A stretch of 64,000 nucleotides of DNA. Origin: Bradyrhizobium sp. ARR65. Lineage in GTDB: Bacteria; Pseudomonadota; Alphaproteobacteria; Rhizobiales; Xanthobacteraceae. The stretch spans positions 62,001 to 126,000 of the forward strand of contig NZ_AWZU01000014.1 in NCBI RefSeq assembly GCF_000472385.1, given 5' to 3'. Positions 17,273 to 33,479 of the stretch are shown piece after piece. The position numbers and the translations under genes are program-made. How positions within the stretch are numbered: position 1 is the stretch's first letter; every line of letters starts with the position of its first letter. The notes below the pieces were generated by a model that was not told the origin of the DNA, did not search any database, and saw only the letters and a list, made by a program, of their open reading frames with translations.

Positions 17273-18127
17273 GGCATTATTCCGTCAGGTGACTTAATCA
17301 ATCGCCTTGCTCCAGGGAAGATGATCGCCACGCCGTCGGTGCATGGGTACCCATCATTTCCAATGGGACGAGGTAAAGCGCTGCAGGATTTGCCGCAAAT
17401 GTGCAGGCGTTCGGATTCGCAACGGCCGATGTTGCGCGCATGAGCGCGTTGCACGCCAAGCCGAGCGGCGCGATCAAGGCCTGACATCGTTTGTTTGCAC
17501 GCAAATGAGCTTTCGCGGAAGCTGCTGCCAATTGTTGCCGCTGTTGCCGCGCACGGGTCAAGCACTCCCGCGCGCAGCAAATGACTACTGCCGCGCAGAG
17601 CCCCCAGCATTGATACGCCCGGCATATGCCGCCTTTCCAGTCCACGTCACCGCGCCCCTGCTTAATGCGCCTTGTTTGCGGTTTTGCGAACGCGGTCTTC
17701 GCACATCTTTACAATGTAAAGATCATGGTATAGTTTGGGAACCGCCCGGTCAAGGTCAAAGTTGTCGCAACGCAACACACGAACGCGGGAGCGAATGCGA
17801 AAAACTCCTGCGCGATGCGGGCTTAGCGGGAGTGACGGTGCGCGCACACGAATTGGTGATTAAGGCCGCACGTTGTATTGGGCGATCAGATCTCGCCGCT
17901 AACCGCAACAGATAACGCAGCCAGCGCGCTCACAAATCATAGAACGAGCATGATCGCTTCCGCCGAGCGGGCACTGATTCTGCATTCATCGTGATCCGAC
18001 CTGACCTCATCTCCTTGTTTGAGCGTGTGCACGCTGCGCGTTGCGGCCCGCATGTGACGCTCTCGCGTCTCGAATGCAGCGCCGTGCTCGAGAATGGCTG
18101 CCAGCAAAGCCGGTAACAAACGGCAAC
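17273..18127. other. Intergenic region between rpoC and the hydrolase gene
   Basis: About 850 bp. Several open frames exist on both strands, but none has a recognisable domain, a good ribosome-binding site and plausible composition together. It contains the perfect dyad at 17705-17723 and ends in the rpoC terminator. It may be decayed coding DNA. Confidence 0.5.
17705..17723. promoter_or_regulatory. Perfect 19-bp inverted repeat, operator-like
   Basis: ATCTTTACAATGTAAAGAT: two 9-bp arms around one central base, AT-rich in a GC-rich setting. The TTTACAnTGTAAA core looks like a dimeric repressor site (TetR, MerR and BlaI/CopY families use similar cores). No gene starts convincingly next to it, so the controlled gene is unknown or has been lost. 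Confidence 0.45.
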
Positions 18128-18129
18128 AA

Positions 18130-18155
18130 AAAAGGCCGGCGCGAGCCGGCCTTTT
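18130..18155 (-). terminator. Intrinsic terminator of the rpoBC operon
   Basis: AAAAGGCCGGC pairs perfectly with GCCGGCCTTTT around a GCGA loop, and six consecutive A on the plus strand give a T6 run after the stem on the minus strand. It lies about 18 bp past the rpoC stop. Confidence 0.9.
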
Positions 18156-18172
18156 CGTCGATGGATCGGAGA

Positions 18173-22372
<4,200 letters not shown>

Positions 22373-22502
22373 CGTCTTCTCCTCGCGTGCCGGTCAAAGC
22401 CGGCAGGAAATTCGAAATCTTTGGTCGAGGCCGCCCTGCCCTCTCGTCGTGCGGGTCAGGCGCGCATGCCCGGCGCGGGGCGCCGGGCATCAAATGTCTT
22501 AG

Positions 22503-26621
<4,119 letters not shown>

Positions 26622-27200
26622 CGGGGCCTCTCATTTCGTCGCCCTTTAGGAGGGACGACCCTTCCGGAGCGCGACTGCCACCGCCCCCGGGTTGAATTTG
26701 ATCCATTTCGAAGGCCGAAAGACCGGTTTCAGGCCGCTTAAGTCCTGAATCTGTTCTTCAGACCATCAAAACGCAAAACGACGCGCGGGGCGCAGGAGCG
26801 CGCCCGCCCGTCAGAACCATTTCCGTCACGGACTGCAAAAGCCCGAAATTGCCTATTCTCCCAACGGCTTAAGGGGATAACGCCGCCGTCCCCGCCTCAA
26901 ACCGCGCTTTCGTGCTGCCGCCCCGATATGGGATGGCGATCATGAAGATTCGAGGGGCAAGCCCGCGAATCCCCACACTTTTTTGTGTTTGACGCGCAAC
27001 GGGTCGCCCCTTTGCACATCTCTTGCAGCGATTCCCGGCTCCGGCCCCGGGCACCGCGCAAATTTCAATCCCAAGGGCTTGCCTCGCTCGCCCGGGAATT
27101 CGTCCTCTCCTCGTCATGGCCGGGCTTGACCCAGCCCTCCACGAACACGCGGAGAAAGATCCCCGGACCTTCGCTTTCGCTCGCCCCGGGGGCTTCCGTT
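26622..27200. other. rplL-rpoB intergenic region with a dispersed repeat
   Basis: About 580 bp, longer than the usual rplL-rpoB spacer. The half next to rplL (27108-27190) is related to the GTCATGGCCGG repeat at 3009-3117. The half next to rpoB has no feature I can name. No reading frame with coding character was found. It may contain an rpoB-proximal promoter or a processing site. Confidence 0.5.
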
Positions 27201-27221
27201 CAAGTAACCTGCGGTTACTTG
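27201..27221 (-). other. Hairpin embracing the rplL stop codon
   Basis: On the minus strand CAAGTAACC-GCA-GGTTACTTG forms a 9-bp perfect stem, and the TAA stop of rplL is inside its 5' arm. No T-run follows, so it is not a standard terminator. Partial termination or RNA processing between rplL and rpoB is a known regulatory point in other bacteria, and this hairpin is a candidate for that role. Confidence 0.5.
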
Positions 27222-27595
27222 AGCTCGACCTTCGCGCCAGCCTTCTCGAGCTGGGCTTTGATCTTGTCGGCTTCTTCCTTGTTCACGCCTTCCTTCAGCG
27301 GCTTCGGAGCGCCTTCGACGAGGTCCTTGGCTTCCTTCAAGCCCAGGCCGGTGATGGCGCGGACTTCCTTGATGACCTCGATCTTCTTGTCGCCGGCAGC
27401 GGCCAGCACGACCGTGAAGTCGGTCTTCTCTTCAGCCGGAGCGGCGGCGCCACCGCCAGCAGCACCCGGAGCGGCAACCGCGACCGCCGCGGCGGCCGAA
27501 ACGCCCCACTTCTCTTCCAGGAGCTTCGCAAGCTCGGCCGCTTCGAGCACGGTGAGATTCGAGAGGTCGTCGACGATTTTCTGCAAGTCAGCCAT
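27215..27595 (-). CDS. rplL: 50S ribosomal protein L7/L12
   Basis: Stalk protein that recruits translational GTPases, 126 aa. N-terminal dimerisation domain (MADLQKIVDDLSNLTVLEAA), an Ala/Gly/Pro-rich hinge (about 38-55) and the C-terminal factor-binding domain with KIEVIKEVRAITGLGLKEAK are all present. It lies 57 bp downstream of rplJ, the universal rplJL order. Confidence 0.98.
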   Translation of the reverse strand: MADLQKIVDDLSNLTVLEAAELAKLLEEKWGVSAAAAVAVAAPGAAGGGAAAPAEEKTDFTVVLAAAGDKKIEVIKEVRAITGLGLKEAKDLVEGAPKPLKEGVNKEEADKIKAQLEKAGAKVELK

Positions 27596-27652
27596 TGATC
27601 TGTTTCCTTAAGCGATTTGGTTCGAACCAGGGTTTGAGTTTTGCGAAGGGCG

Positions 27653-28171
27653 TCAGGCCGCTTCGCCCTTTGAGGCATGGGCCTGAATGACGCGTGCGAG
27701 CTTTGCCGCGGGCGCGTTCGAGAGCTGGGCGAGCTTGGTCGCCGGCGCCTGGATGAGGCCGACAAGCTTGCCGCGCAGTTCGTCGAGCGACGGCAGGGAG
27801 GCAAGCGCCTTCACGCCATCGACATTCAGGACGGTCTTGCCCATCGAGCCGCCGAGGATGACGAACCGTTCGTTCGTCTTGGCGAATTCGATGGCGACCT
27901 TTGGCGCCGCGACCGGATCCTTCGAAGTAGCGATCACGGTCGGCCCCTTCAGCAGGGAACCGATGGCAGCGACGTCAGTGCCTTCAAGAGCAATTTTGGC
28001 GAGACGGTTCTTCGAGACCTTCACCGCCGCGCCCGCCTGCTTCATCTGCTTACGCAGGGCCTGCATCTGGGCCACGGTGAGGCCGGAATAGTGAGCGACG
28101 ATCGCGACGCCCGTGGTCTTGAAGACCTCGTTGAGCTGTTCGACCGCCTCTTTCTTTGCCGCTCGTTCCAC
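27653..28171 (-). CDS. rplJ: 50S ribosomal protein L10
   Basis: Anchors the L7/L12 dimers to 23S rRNA. I start it at a GTG at 28171 (VERAAKKEAVEQLNEVFKTT), giving 172 aa, the rhizobial length. A GGAGAG Shine-Dalgarno lies 8-9 bases upstream. An upstream ATG would add 19 residues not seen in homologues. The C-terminal helix (KLARVIQAHASKGEAA) binds L7/L12. In other bacteria the L10-L12 complex represses its own leader; the roughly 650-bp leader here is long enough for that. Confidence 0.95.
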   Translation of the reverse strand: MERAAKKEAVEQLNEVFKTTGVAIVAHYSGLTVAQMQALRKQMKQAGAAVKVSKNRLAKIALEGTDVAAIGSLLKGPTVIATSKDPVAAPKVAIEFAKTNERFVILGGSMGKTVLNVDGVKALASLPSLDELRGKLVGLIQAPATKLAQLSNAPAAKLARVIQAHASKGEAA

Positions 28172-28822
28172 AGCAAGCTCTCTCCGGTTAGCGGCCTTCG
28201 CGCTCTCCGCGGGACCGCCGGGTTGCACCCATCGTCCCGCCCAAATCCACTTTACGGAGCCTTTAAGACCCCAGCGACACGGGCAAGACGACGATCTAGA
28301 AGCCTGCCCTCCCGAGACGCCTCGCGGCCCCTCGGGGTGTCAAGGTTCGAACCAAATCGGCCTCATACCGCAAGGGCGCGATGAGAGGCTTAAATCCGGT
28401 CTTCACCCGTCTATGCAGGCCATGAGATTAAGCCGTTGGAGAAACTTACCGTTTCACCGTGGGCGCCTGCAGTCTCGGACAGGATCGGGGCCATCAGGCA
28501 AAGCCGAAGGCCCCCTCGCCCGCATACCGCAAAAGCGATACGCCTCCCTTCCTTTCGGGTGATCCACGAGGGACGTCCTGAAAGGAATGGTCTCCTATCG
28601 ATCTCTATTCGGAATGCGAGCACGGTCGTGCCAGCCAGAGCCGGCGCGTCCGGAGCGCGCTCTTTAGCCGGTCTGCCACGGCTTGCCAAGAGCAAAATTC
28701 ACACCAATTTCGGACATGCGAGCCCTAAATCTATCGCGTTGACGTCACGGCCGGACCTGCCGCCGTTCCTCCGACGTGCGGGAACTCACGATTTTCCCGA
28801 ACCAAGCAACGCCGTGACCGCA
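28172..28822. other. rplJ leader region
   Basis: 650 bp between the dehydrogenase stop and rplJ with no believable gene. The minus-strand rplJL promoter and the autoregulatory L10-leader RNA would be expected here, but I could not assign the conserved leader structure by eye. Confidence 0.45.
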
Positions 28823-29773
28823 TCAGACCACCGCATAAGGAAGCGGCTTTCCTTGAAAGAACGCCGCGAGGTTCGCGATGACGCAGTCCTGCATCGCCCG
28901 GTGCGATTCCAGTGTGTGGCCGCCGATATGAGGCGTCAGTACCACATTCGGAAAGGCGGTGAGCGCCCCCGGCGGATACGGCTCCTTGGCATAGACGTCG
29001 AGACCTGCGCCGGCGATGATCTTGTCCTTCAGCGCCGCAACCAGCGCGTCCTCATCGATCACCGAGCCGCGCGCGATATTGACGACATAGCCGTCCTCGC
29101 CGAGCCTCTTCAGGATACCGGCGTTGACAATGTAATGTGTCTCGGGCCCCGCACGCACCGCGATCACCAGCACACTGCACCAGTCGGCGAGCGCGTCGAG
29201 CGAGGGAAAGTATTGATACGGCAGATCATCGTGGCGGCTGCGGCTGAAATAGGCGACCTCGGCCTCGAACGCCGCCACGCGGGCGGCGATCTTGCGGCCG
29301 ATCGCACCCATGCCATAGAGACCGACTTTTCGTCCGCGTATGCCCTGCTGCGCGCGCATCATCGGCGATGGTTTCGCCGCGGCCCAATCGCCGCTGCGCA
29401 CGTAACCATCGGCGACGACCAGCCGCCGTATGGCGCCCAGCATCAAGGTGATGGCAATATCGGCGACCGATGACGCATTCGCACCGGGACTGTGGCCGAC
29501 CGCGATGCCGCGACGACTGGCCGCCTGCAGATCGATACCATCATAGCCCGTGCCGTAGCAGACGATGGCCCCGAGCTTCGGGAACCGGTCCATCATCTCA
29601 CCATTGAGCAGCGAACTGCCCTGAGTGATCATCGCCCGGAGCTGATCGAGCTCATGCTTTACAAAGACCTCATGCGGCGGCCTGCCGCCGGCGTCGAGCA
29701 GGTCGAATTGGTCGCCTATGCGCTGCATCAGCGACTTGGGAAACCGTGAATAGACCAGGACTTTCTCGGGCAT
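28823..29773 (-). CDS. D-isomer specific 2-hydroxyacid dehydrogenase
   Basis: NAD(P)-dependent reductase of the glyoxylate/hydroxypyruvate reductase type, 316 aa. The dinucleotide motif is GLYGMGAIGRKIA, and the catalytic Arg (NIARGSVIDE), Glu (AKEPYPPG) and His (TPHIGGHT) are all present. The start at 29773 (MPEKVLVYSRFPKSL) avoids a leader peptide that would come from the rplA terminator region. It sits, same strand, between rplA and rplJ, interrupting the usual L11-L1-L10-L12 order. Its substrate cannot be deduced. Confidence 0.9.
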   Translation of the reverse strand: MPEKVLVYSRFPKSLMQRIGDQFDLLDAGGRPPHEVFVKHELDQLRAMITQGSSLLNGEMMDRFPKLGAIVCYGTGYDGIDLQAASRRGIAVGHSPGANASSVADIAITLMLGAIRRLVVADGYVRSGDWAAAKPSPMMRAQQGIRGRKVGLYGMGAIGRKIAARVAAFEAEVAYFSRSRHDDLPYQYFPSLDALADWCSVLVIAVRAGPETHYIVNAGILKRLGEDGYVVNIARGSVIDEDALVAALKDKIIAGAGLDVYAKEPYPPGALTAFPNVVLTPHIGGHTLESHRAMQDCVIANLAAFFQGKPLPYAVV

Positions 29774-29808
29774 TGTTGCTTTTCCCGTGAACGCCACCAC
29801 CCATGCAT

Positions 29809-29840
29809 AAGGGCGGAACTGGTTGCCCAATTCCGCCCTT
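29809..29840 (-). terminator. Hairpin after rplA
   Basis: AAGGGCGGAA and TTCCGCCCTT form a 10-bp stem with a 12-base loop, 25 bp past the rplA stop. There is no clear T-run, so it may be a partial terminator or processing site separating rplKA from the dehydrogenase and rplJL. Confidence 0.5.
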
Positions 29841-29865
29841 TGACCAACTCTCTTGAAGTTCACCG

Positions 29866-30558
29866 TTAGGCGAGCAGTGTCGAGGTGTCGACCTTCACGC
29901 CGGGCCCTTGCGTCGATGACACCGCGACGCGCTGGATGTAGGTGCCCTTCGCGCCGGCGGGCTTCGCCTTGGCGACGGCATCAGCGAGTGCGCGGATGTT
30001 TTCGACGAGCTTGTCCTCGGCGAACGAAGCCTTACCGATGCCGGCCTGCACGATGCCGGCCTTCTCGACACGGAACTCGACCGAGCCGCCCTTGGCACCC
30101 TTGACCGCGCCCGCAACATCCATTGTCACGGTGCCGACCTTCGGGTTCGGCATCATGCCGCGCGGGCCGAGCACCTTACCCAGACGGCCGACCAGCGGCA
30201 TCATGTCGGGCGTGGCAATGCAGCGGTCGAAGTCGATATTGCCAGCCTGGACCTTCTCAACGAGGTCCTCGGCACCGACCACATCGGCGCCCGCGGCCTT
30301 CGCCTCGTCCGCCTTGGCACCGCGCGCAAACACGCCGACCCGCACGGTGCGGCCGGTGCCGTTCGGCAGGCTGACCACGCCACGGACCATCTGGTCGGCG
30401 TGACGGGGATCGACGCCAAGATTCATCGAGATCTCGATGGTCTCGTCGAACTTGGCCTTGGCCCGTTCCTTGACCAGCTTGATGGCCTCAGGCAGCGAGT
30501 AAAGTTTCTCGCGATCAATCCCTTCGCGGGCCTTCTTCAAACGTTTTCCGACTGACAT
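29866..30558 (-). CDS. rplA: 50S ribosomal protein L1
   Basis: Forms the L1 stalk that handles E-site tRNA and, in other bacteria, represses its own rplKA mRNA. 230 aa with the family motifs SMNLGVDPRHADQMVRG and PNPKVGTVTMDVAGAVK. Six bases separate it from the rplK stop, indicating translational coupling. Confidence 0.98.
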   Translation of the reverse strand: MSVGKRLKKAREGIDREKLYSLPEAIKLVKERAKAKFDETIEISMNLGVDPRHADQMVRGVVSLPNGTGRTVRVGVFARGAKADEAKAAGADVVGAEDLVEKVQAGNIDFDRCIATPDMMPLVGRLGKVLGPRGMMPNPKVGTVTMDVAGAVKGAKGGSVEFRVEKAGIVQAGIGKASFAEDKLVENIRALADAVAKAKPAGAKGTYIQRVAVSSTQGPGVKVDTSTLLA

Positions 30559-30564
30559 CGCCGC

Positions 30565-30993
30565 TTACCCCGCAACTTCCAGACCCATCGAACGGGCGGA
30601 GCCCTCGACCATCTTCATGGCCGCTTCGACGGTGTCGCAATTGAGATCCTTCATCTTCTTCTCGGCGATCTCGCGCACCTGCGCCTTGGTCACCTTGCCG
30701 GCCTTGTCGCGGCCCGGCGCCTTGGAGCCGGACTGAATCTTGGCGGCCTGCTTGAGGAAGTAGGACATCGGCGGCGTCTTCATCTCGAAAGTGAAGGACC
30801 GGTCCGCGTAGATGGTGATGATCACCGGGATCGGGGTATTCTTCTCTTCCTTCTGCGTCTGGGCGTTGAACGCCTTGCAGAATTCCATGATGTTGAGACC
30901 GCGCTGACCGAGCGCGGGACCGATCGGGGGCGACGGGTTCGCAGCCCCGGCCGGCACCTGCAATTTCAGGTATCCGGTCACTTTCTTAGCCAT
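30565..30993 (-). CDS. rplK: 50S ribosomal protein L11
   Basis: Component of the GTPase-associated centre, 142 aa. The N-terminal proline-containing region (PAGAANPSPPIGPALGQRGL), which contacts factors and thiopeptides, and the C-terminal rRNA-binding domain are intact. Followed directly by rplA. Confidence 0.98.
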   Translation of the reverse strand: MAKKVTGYLKLQVPAGAANPSPPIGPALGQRGLNIMEFCKAFNAQTQKEEKNTPIPVIITIYADRSFTFEMKTPPMSYFLKQAAKIQSGSKAPGRDKAGKVTKAQVREIAEKKMKDLNCDTVEAAMKMVEGSARSMGLEVAG

Positions 30994-31119
30994 TTATCAC
31001 TCCTGTTCTGCCAGAGCACCGGCGGTTTCAGGTTCGTGGTTCGGTTCCGGACGGCTGGCTGACCGCCCTTCACCTCCCACGTCCTCAATTGGCGCGAAGA
31101 TGCCCTTCGCGCCCTCCAA

Positions 31120-31674
31120 TCAGACCTTCTCGACCTGATTGAATTCCAGTTCCACGGGAGTCGCGCGGCCGAAGATCGACACCGCGACCTTCACGCGCGA
31201 ACGCGCCTCGTCGATTTCTTCCACCACGCCGGAAAACGAAGCGAACGGGCCGTCCGCGACGCGCACATTCTCGCCGATCTCGAAGGATACCGACGCCTTC
31301 GGCCGCTCCACCCCCTCCTGCACCTGATGCAGGATGCGCATGGCCTCGGCTTCTGAAATCGGCATCGGCTTGTTTTCCGCGCCCAGGAAGCCGGTAACTT
31401 TTGGCGTGTTCTTGATGAGATGGAAGGCCTCATCCGTCAGCTTCATCTTCACCAGCACGTAACCGGGGAAGAATTTGCGCTCGGCGTCGATCTTGCGGCC
31501 GCGGCGCACCTCGGTGACCTTTTCCGTCGGGACCAGCACCTGCTCGAACAGATCCTCAAGCCCGCGCTGCTTGGCCTGCTCGCGGATCGATTCCGCAACC
31601 TTCTTCTCGAAATTCGAGTAGGCGTGGACGATGTACCAGCGCTTGTCGGCAGATTGGATTGCTGCGGTTGCCAT
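31120..31674 (-). CDS. nusG: Transcription termination/antitermination protein NusG
   Basis: Binds RNA polymerase and links it to Rho and the ribosome. 184 aa with an N-terminal NGN domain (KRWYIVHAYSNFEKKVAESI) and a C-terminal KOW domain (ENVRVADGPFASFSGVVEEI). Its ATG overlaps the secE stop (TGATG), so the two are translationally coupled. Confidence 0.98.
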   Translation of the reverse strand: MATAAIQSADKRWYIVHAYSNFEKKVAESIREQAKQRGLEDLFEQVLVPTEKVTEVRRGRKIDAERKFFPGYVLVKMKLTDEAFHLIKNTPKVTGFLGAENKPMPISEAEAMRILHQVQEGVERPKASVSFEIGENVRVADGPFASFSGVVEEIDEARSRVKVAVSIFGRATPVELEFNQVEKV

Positions 31675-31865
31675 CAGTGGATGCCCAGCAGAAAGGTGAC
31701 GAGAACGCGGATAATCTGATCCGCTGCGAAAAAGAAAATCGACGCCAGCGCGACCATGACGAACACCATGATGGTGGTGATCGTGGTCTCGCGGCGGGTC
31801 GGCCAGGTGACCTTGGCGGTCTCCGAGCGCACTTCCTGCAGGAATTTGAACGGGCTGAAAGCCAT
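31674..31865 (-). CDS. secE: Preprotein translocase subunit SecE
   Basis: Essential clamp subunit of the SecYEG channel, in the short single-helix form of 63 aa. The cytosolic amphipathic helix FLQEVRSETAKVTWPTRRET is followed by one transmembrane helix. Coupled to nusG by a stop/start overlap. tRNA-Trp, normally just upstream, is 10 kb away here. Confidence 0.96.
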   Translation of the reverse strand: MAFSPFKFLQEVRSETAKVTWPTRRETTITTIMVFVMVALASIFFFAADQIIRVLVTFLLGIH

Positions 31866-32037
31866 CGTCTTAAGGATCCGCGTACGTCACCAGACGTATG
31901 AAGATTGAAGGAAACCGAACAGCCCTTTAGCCGCCCAACCCTCATTTTGAAGGATGAGCCGGCAGGCGGGCTCGCTTGTTCGGGGAATTTAATGCCGCGC
32001 CGGAAATCCGAGAACGGGCCGGCTGCGGGTTGCGCGC

Positions 32038-32066
32038 TATGTACTGCCGGGAGGGGCAAACGTCAA
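32038..32066 (-). promoter_or_regulatory. Promoter of the secE-nusG-rpl operon
   Basis: Minus strand: TTGACG, 17-bp spacer, TACATA, preceded by C to give the CTTGAC form favoured in alphaproteobacteria. It lies about 170 bp upstream of secE. If this is the real promoter, the island left the operon with its own start even though tRNA-Trp was displaced. Confidence 0.6.
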
Positions 32067-32130
32067 GCTGCGCCAGGGCGGAGTCAGTTAACGCCTCGTG
32101 GTACTTTTGATTGATTTCAACGGCTTCTGA

Positions 32131-32220
32131 TTGATCCGCAAACCCATCGATCTGCTCAAGGAAGGCAAAGTCGAACTCGTGGTCAAGGCCGCCAGGCGAA
32201 TGGCCCAGCAAGGCGCGTGA
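32131..32220 (+). pseudogene. Antitoxin-like C-terminal fragment
   Basis: A 29-codon open remnant (ending VVKAARRMAQQGA) whose stop codon overlaps the GTG start of the RES fragment (GTGA). The segment RKPIDLLKEGKVELVVK resembles the toxin-binding tail of antitoxins paired with RES toxins (P-x-D-L-L-x-x-G pattern). The DNA-binding part is missing. The assignment rests mainly on context. Confidence 0.4.
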
Positions 32221-32402
32221 CCGCGCCGCTGCCGCCGGAGGATCTCGCTCGCCGTGGTCCCCGCGTGGTCCGGCTGCGAGCGGGCACGGTGCTTCATCGG
32301 TTCTACACGGCCGAATACGATCCGATCTTTTTCGACCCGTCTCGTCTGGGTCGGATGAATGCCCCTGACGGGAGGCGGTCGCATTTGCTGCAATTTCAAT
32401 AG
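32217..32402 (+). pseudogene. Truncated RES-domain toxin (NAD+ phosphorylase family)
   Basis: 61 codons from a GTG start coupled to the preceding fragment. VLHRFYTAEYDPIFFDPSRL followed by GRMNAPDG is the N-terminal signature of RES proteins, in which the Arg after His and the G-R-x-N/D-x-P loop help form the NAD+ pocket. Full-length RES toxins are about 150-230 aa; this one ends at a stop after the first third, so it cannot be active. It is a relic of a RES toxin-antitoxin pair at the secE end of the island. Confidence 0.65.
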
Positions 32403-32499
32403 CTTACGGATATAGGCGAAAAGGATTGAGAGCTTTTCAAGGCGGACGGCCCAAACCGGCACAAAATCGAGCCTGCTTCCCGCCAGATGCGTCCGCCGC

Positions 32500-33399
32500 T
32501 CATAAGGTGGTGGCGGTTCCGATAATTGTACTACGCAACCATCGGTGGGCGGGTACATCGTCAAAGCGCCGATGCCAGCTCATCACGCTGTGCAGAACCG
32601 GAGCATCAAAGGGCAACTCCCTGATCTCGATCGGATAGGCGCGGCGAAACTCCATCGCCAGCTTGCGTGCGAGGATGGCGACCATGTTCGATTGCACCAG
32701 AACTGCCCCCGCGGAGAGATAGGGCACGTCGGAGGCGACAAAGCGAGCGTTATTCCGTGCCTTCAAGAACGCATCCACAAACTCCAAATTCTCCCCGCTC
32801 GAGCTGATCCCCAGATGCGAGAGTTCGGCAAGCGACGCCGCCGTCAACCGCTTTCGTAGCGCCGGATGGCCGCTCCGGAGCACGGCCACGAAGCGATCCT
32901 CGATGAGCTGTTGCGAGGCGAACCGCTCTCCATCGATAGCCCGCCCCGACAACGCAAGATCGAGCTCGCCGCGGTCCAATCGATCCGTGAGATTCAGGGT
33001 CCCGCTGGGCACGAGTGACAGTCGCACAGTCGGTGCTTGCGCGCGCACCGCGGCCAGGATCGGCCCCACCGCGACCACGGCTGCATAATTATTGACCGCG
33101 ATCGTGAAGCGCCGGTCCGCCGTCGAGGGGTCGAAGGTGTCCCCCTCGACCGCGAGCTGCAGCTCGTTGAGTGCCTTGCGAACGGGAAGCGCGAGCTGCT
33201 CGGCTCTGGGGGTCGGGCTCATCCCCGCGGGCGTGCGGATGAACAGCTTGTCCTTCAACGCATCGCGCAGCCGGTTGAGCGCATGACTGACGGCCGGCTG
33301 GCTGATGGCGAGGCTGTCTGCGGCGCGCACCACGCTGCGCTCGCGCAGCACCGCGTCGAACACCAGGAGCAGATTGAGATCGAGGTTGCGGAGTCTCAT
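32500..33399 (-). CDS. LysR-family regulator, divergent from the RND efflux operon
   Basis: 299 aa. N-terminal winged HTH (LNLLLVFDAVLRERSVVRAA, then ISQPAVSHALNRLRD) and a C-terminal periplasmic-binding-like effector domain; overall similar to the NodD/NahR/LinR branch, whose N-terminus MRLRNLDLNLL is characteristic. It is divergent from the efflux operon, and the 80-bp spacer contains an excellent T-N11-A palindrome, so it very probably controls that operon in response to a small aromatic or similar effector. Confidence 0.9.
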   Translation of the reverse strand: MRLRNLDLNLLLVFDAVLRERSVVRAADSLAISQPAVSHALNRLRDALKDKLFIRTPAGMSPTPRAEQLALPVRKALNELQLAVEGDTFDPSTADRRFTIAVNNYAAVVAVGPILAAVRAQAPTVRLSLVPSGTLNLTDRLDRGELDLALSGRAIDGERFASQQLIEDRFVAVLRSGHPALRKRLTAASLAELSHLGISSSGENLEFVDAFLKARNNARFVASDVPYLSAGAVLVQSNMVAILARKLAMEFRRAYPIEIRELPFDAPVLHSVMSWHRRFDDVPAHRWLRSTIIGTATTL

Positions 33400-33417
33400 C
33401 GCCTTTAATGCACAGCG

Positions 33418-33442
33418 TGAATTGGAGAATTACATCAATTCA
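33418..33442. promoter_or_regulatory. LysR-type operator (T-N11-A inverted repeat)
   Basis: TGAATTG and CAATTCA, a perfect 7-bp inverted repeat separated by 11 bp, begins 19 bp upstream of the LysR start and lies ahead of the divergent operon. Arm length and spacing match the canonical LTTR recognition site. Confidence 0.65.
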
Positions 33443-33479
33443 TTTGAACAATAGTCCTGCCCGGCCCAACTTCAACCCC

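Noticed and set aside
17343..17915. 190-aa plus-strand open frame in the rpoC-hydrolase gap
   Set aside because: Cys/Arg-rich composition unlike the other genes, no good start signal, and it crosses the palindrome at 17705-17723.
28172..28822. Conserved L10-leader RNA structure
   Set aside because: Expected here from other bacteria, but I could not match its conserved helices by eye, so it is noted only as a leader region.
31866..32130. Second attachment site (copy of the tRNA-Trp 3' end) near secE
   Set aside because: Only weak similarity (GGCAGG...GGGCTCG near 31951) was visible; not enough to call an attachment site.
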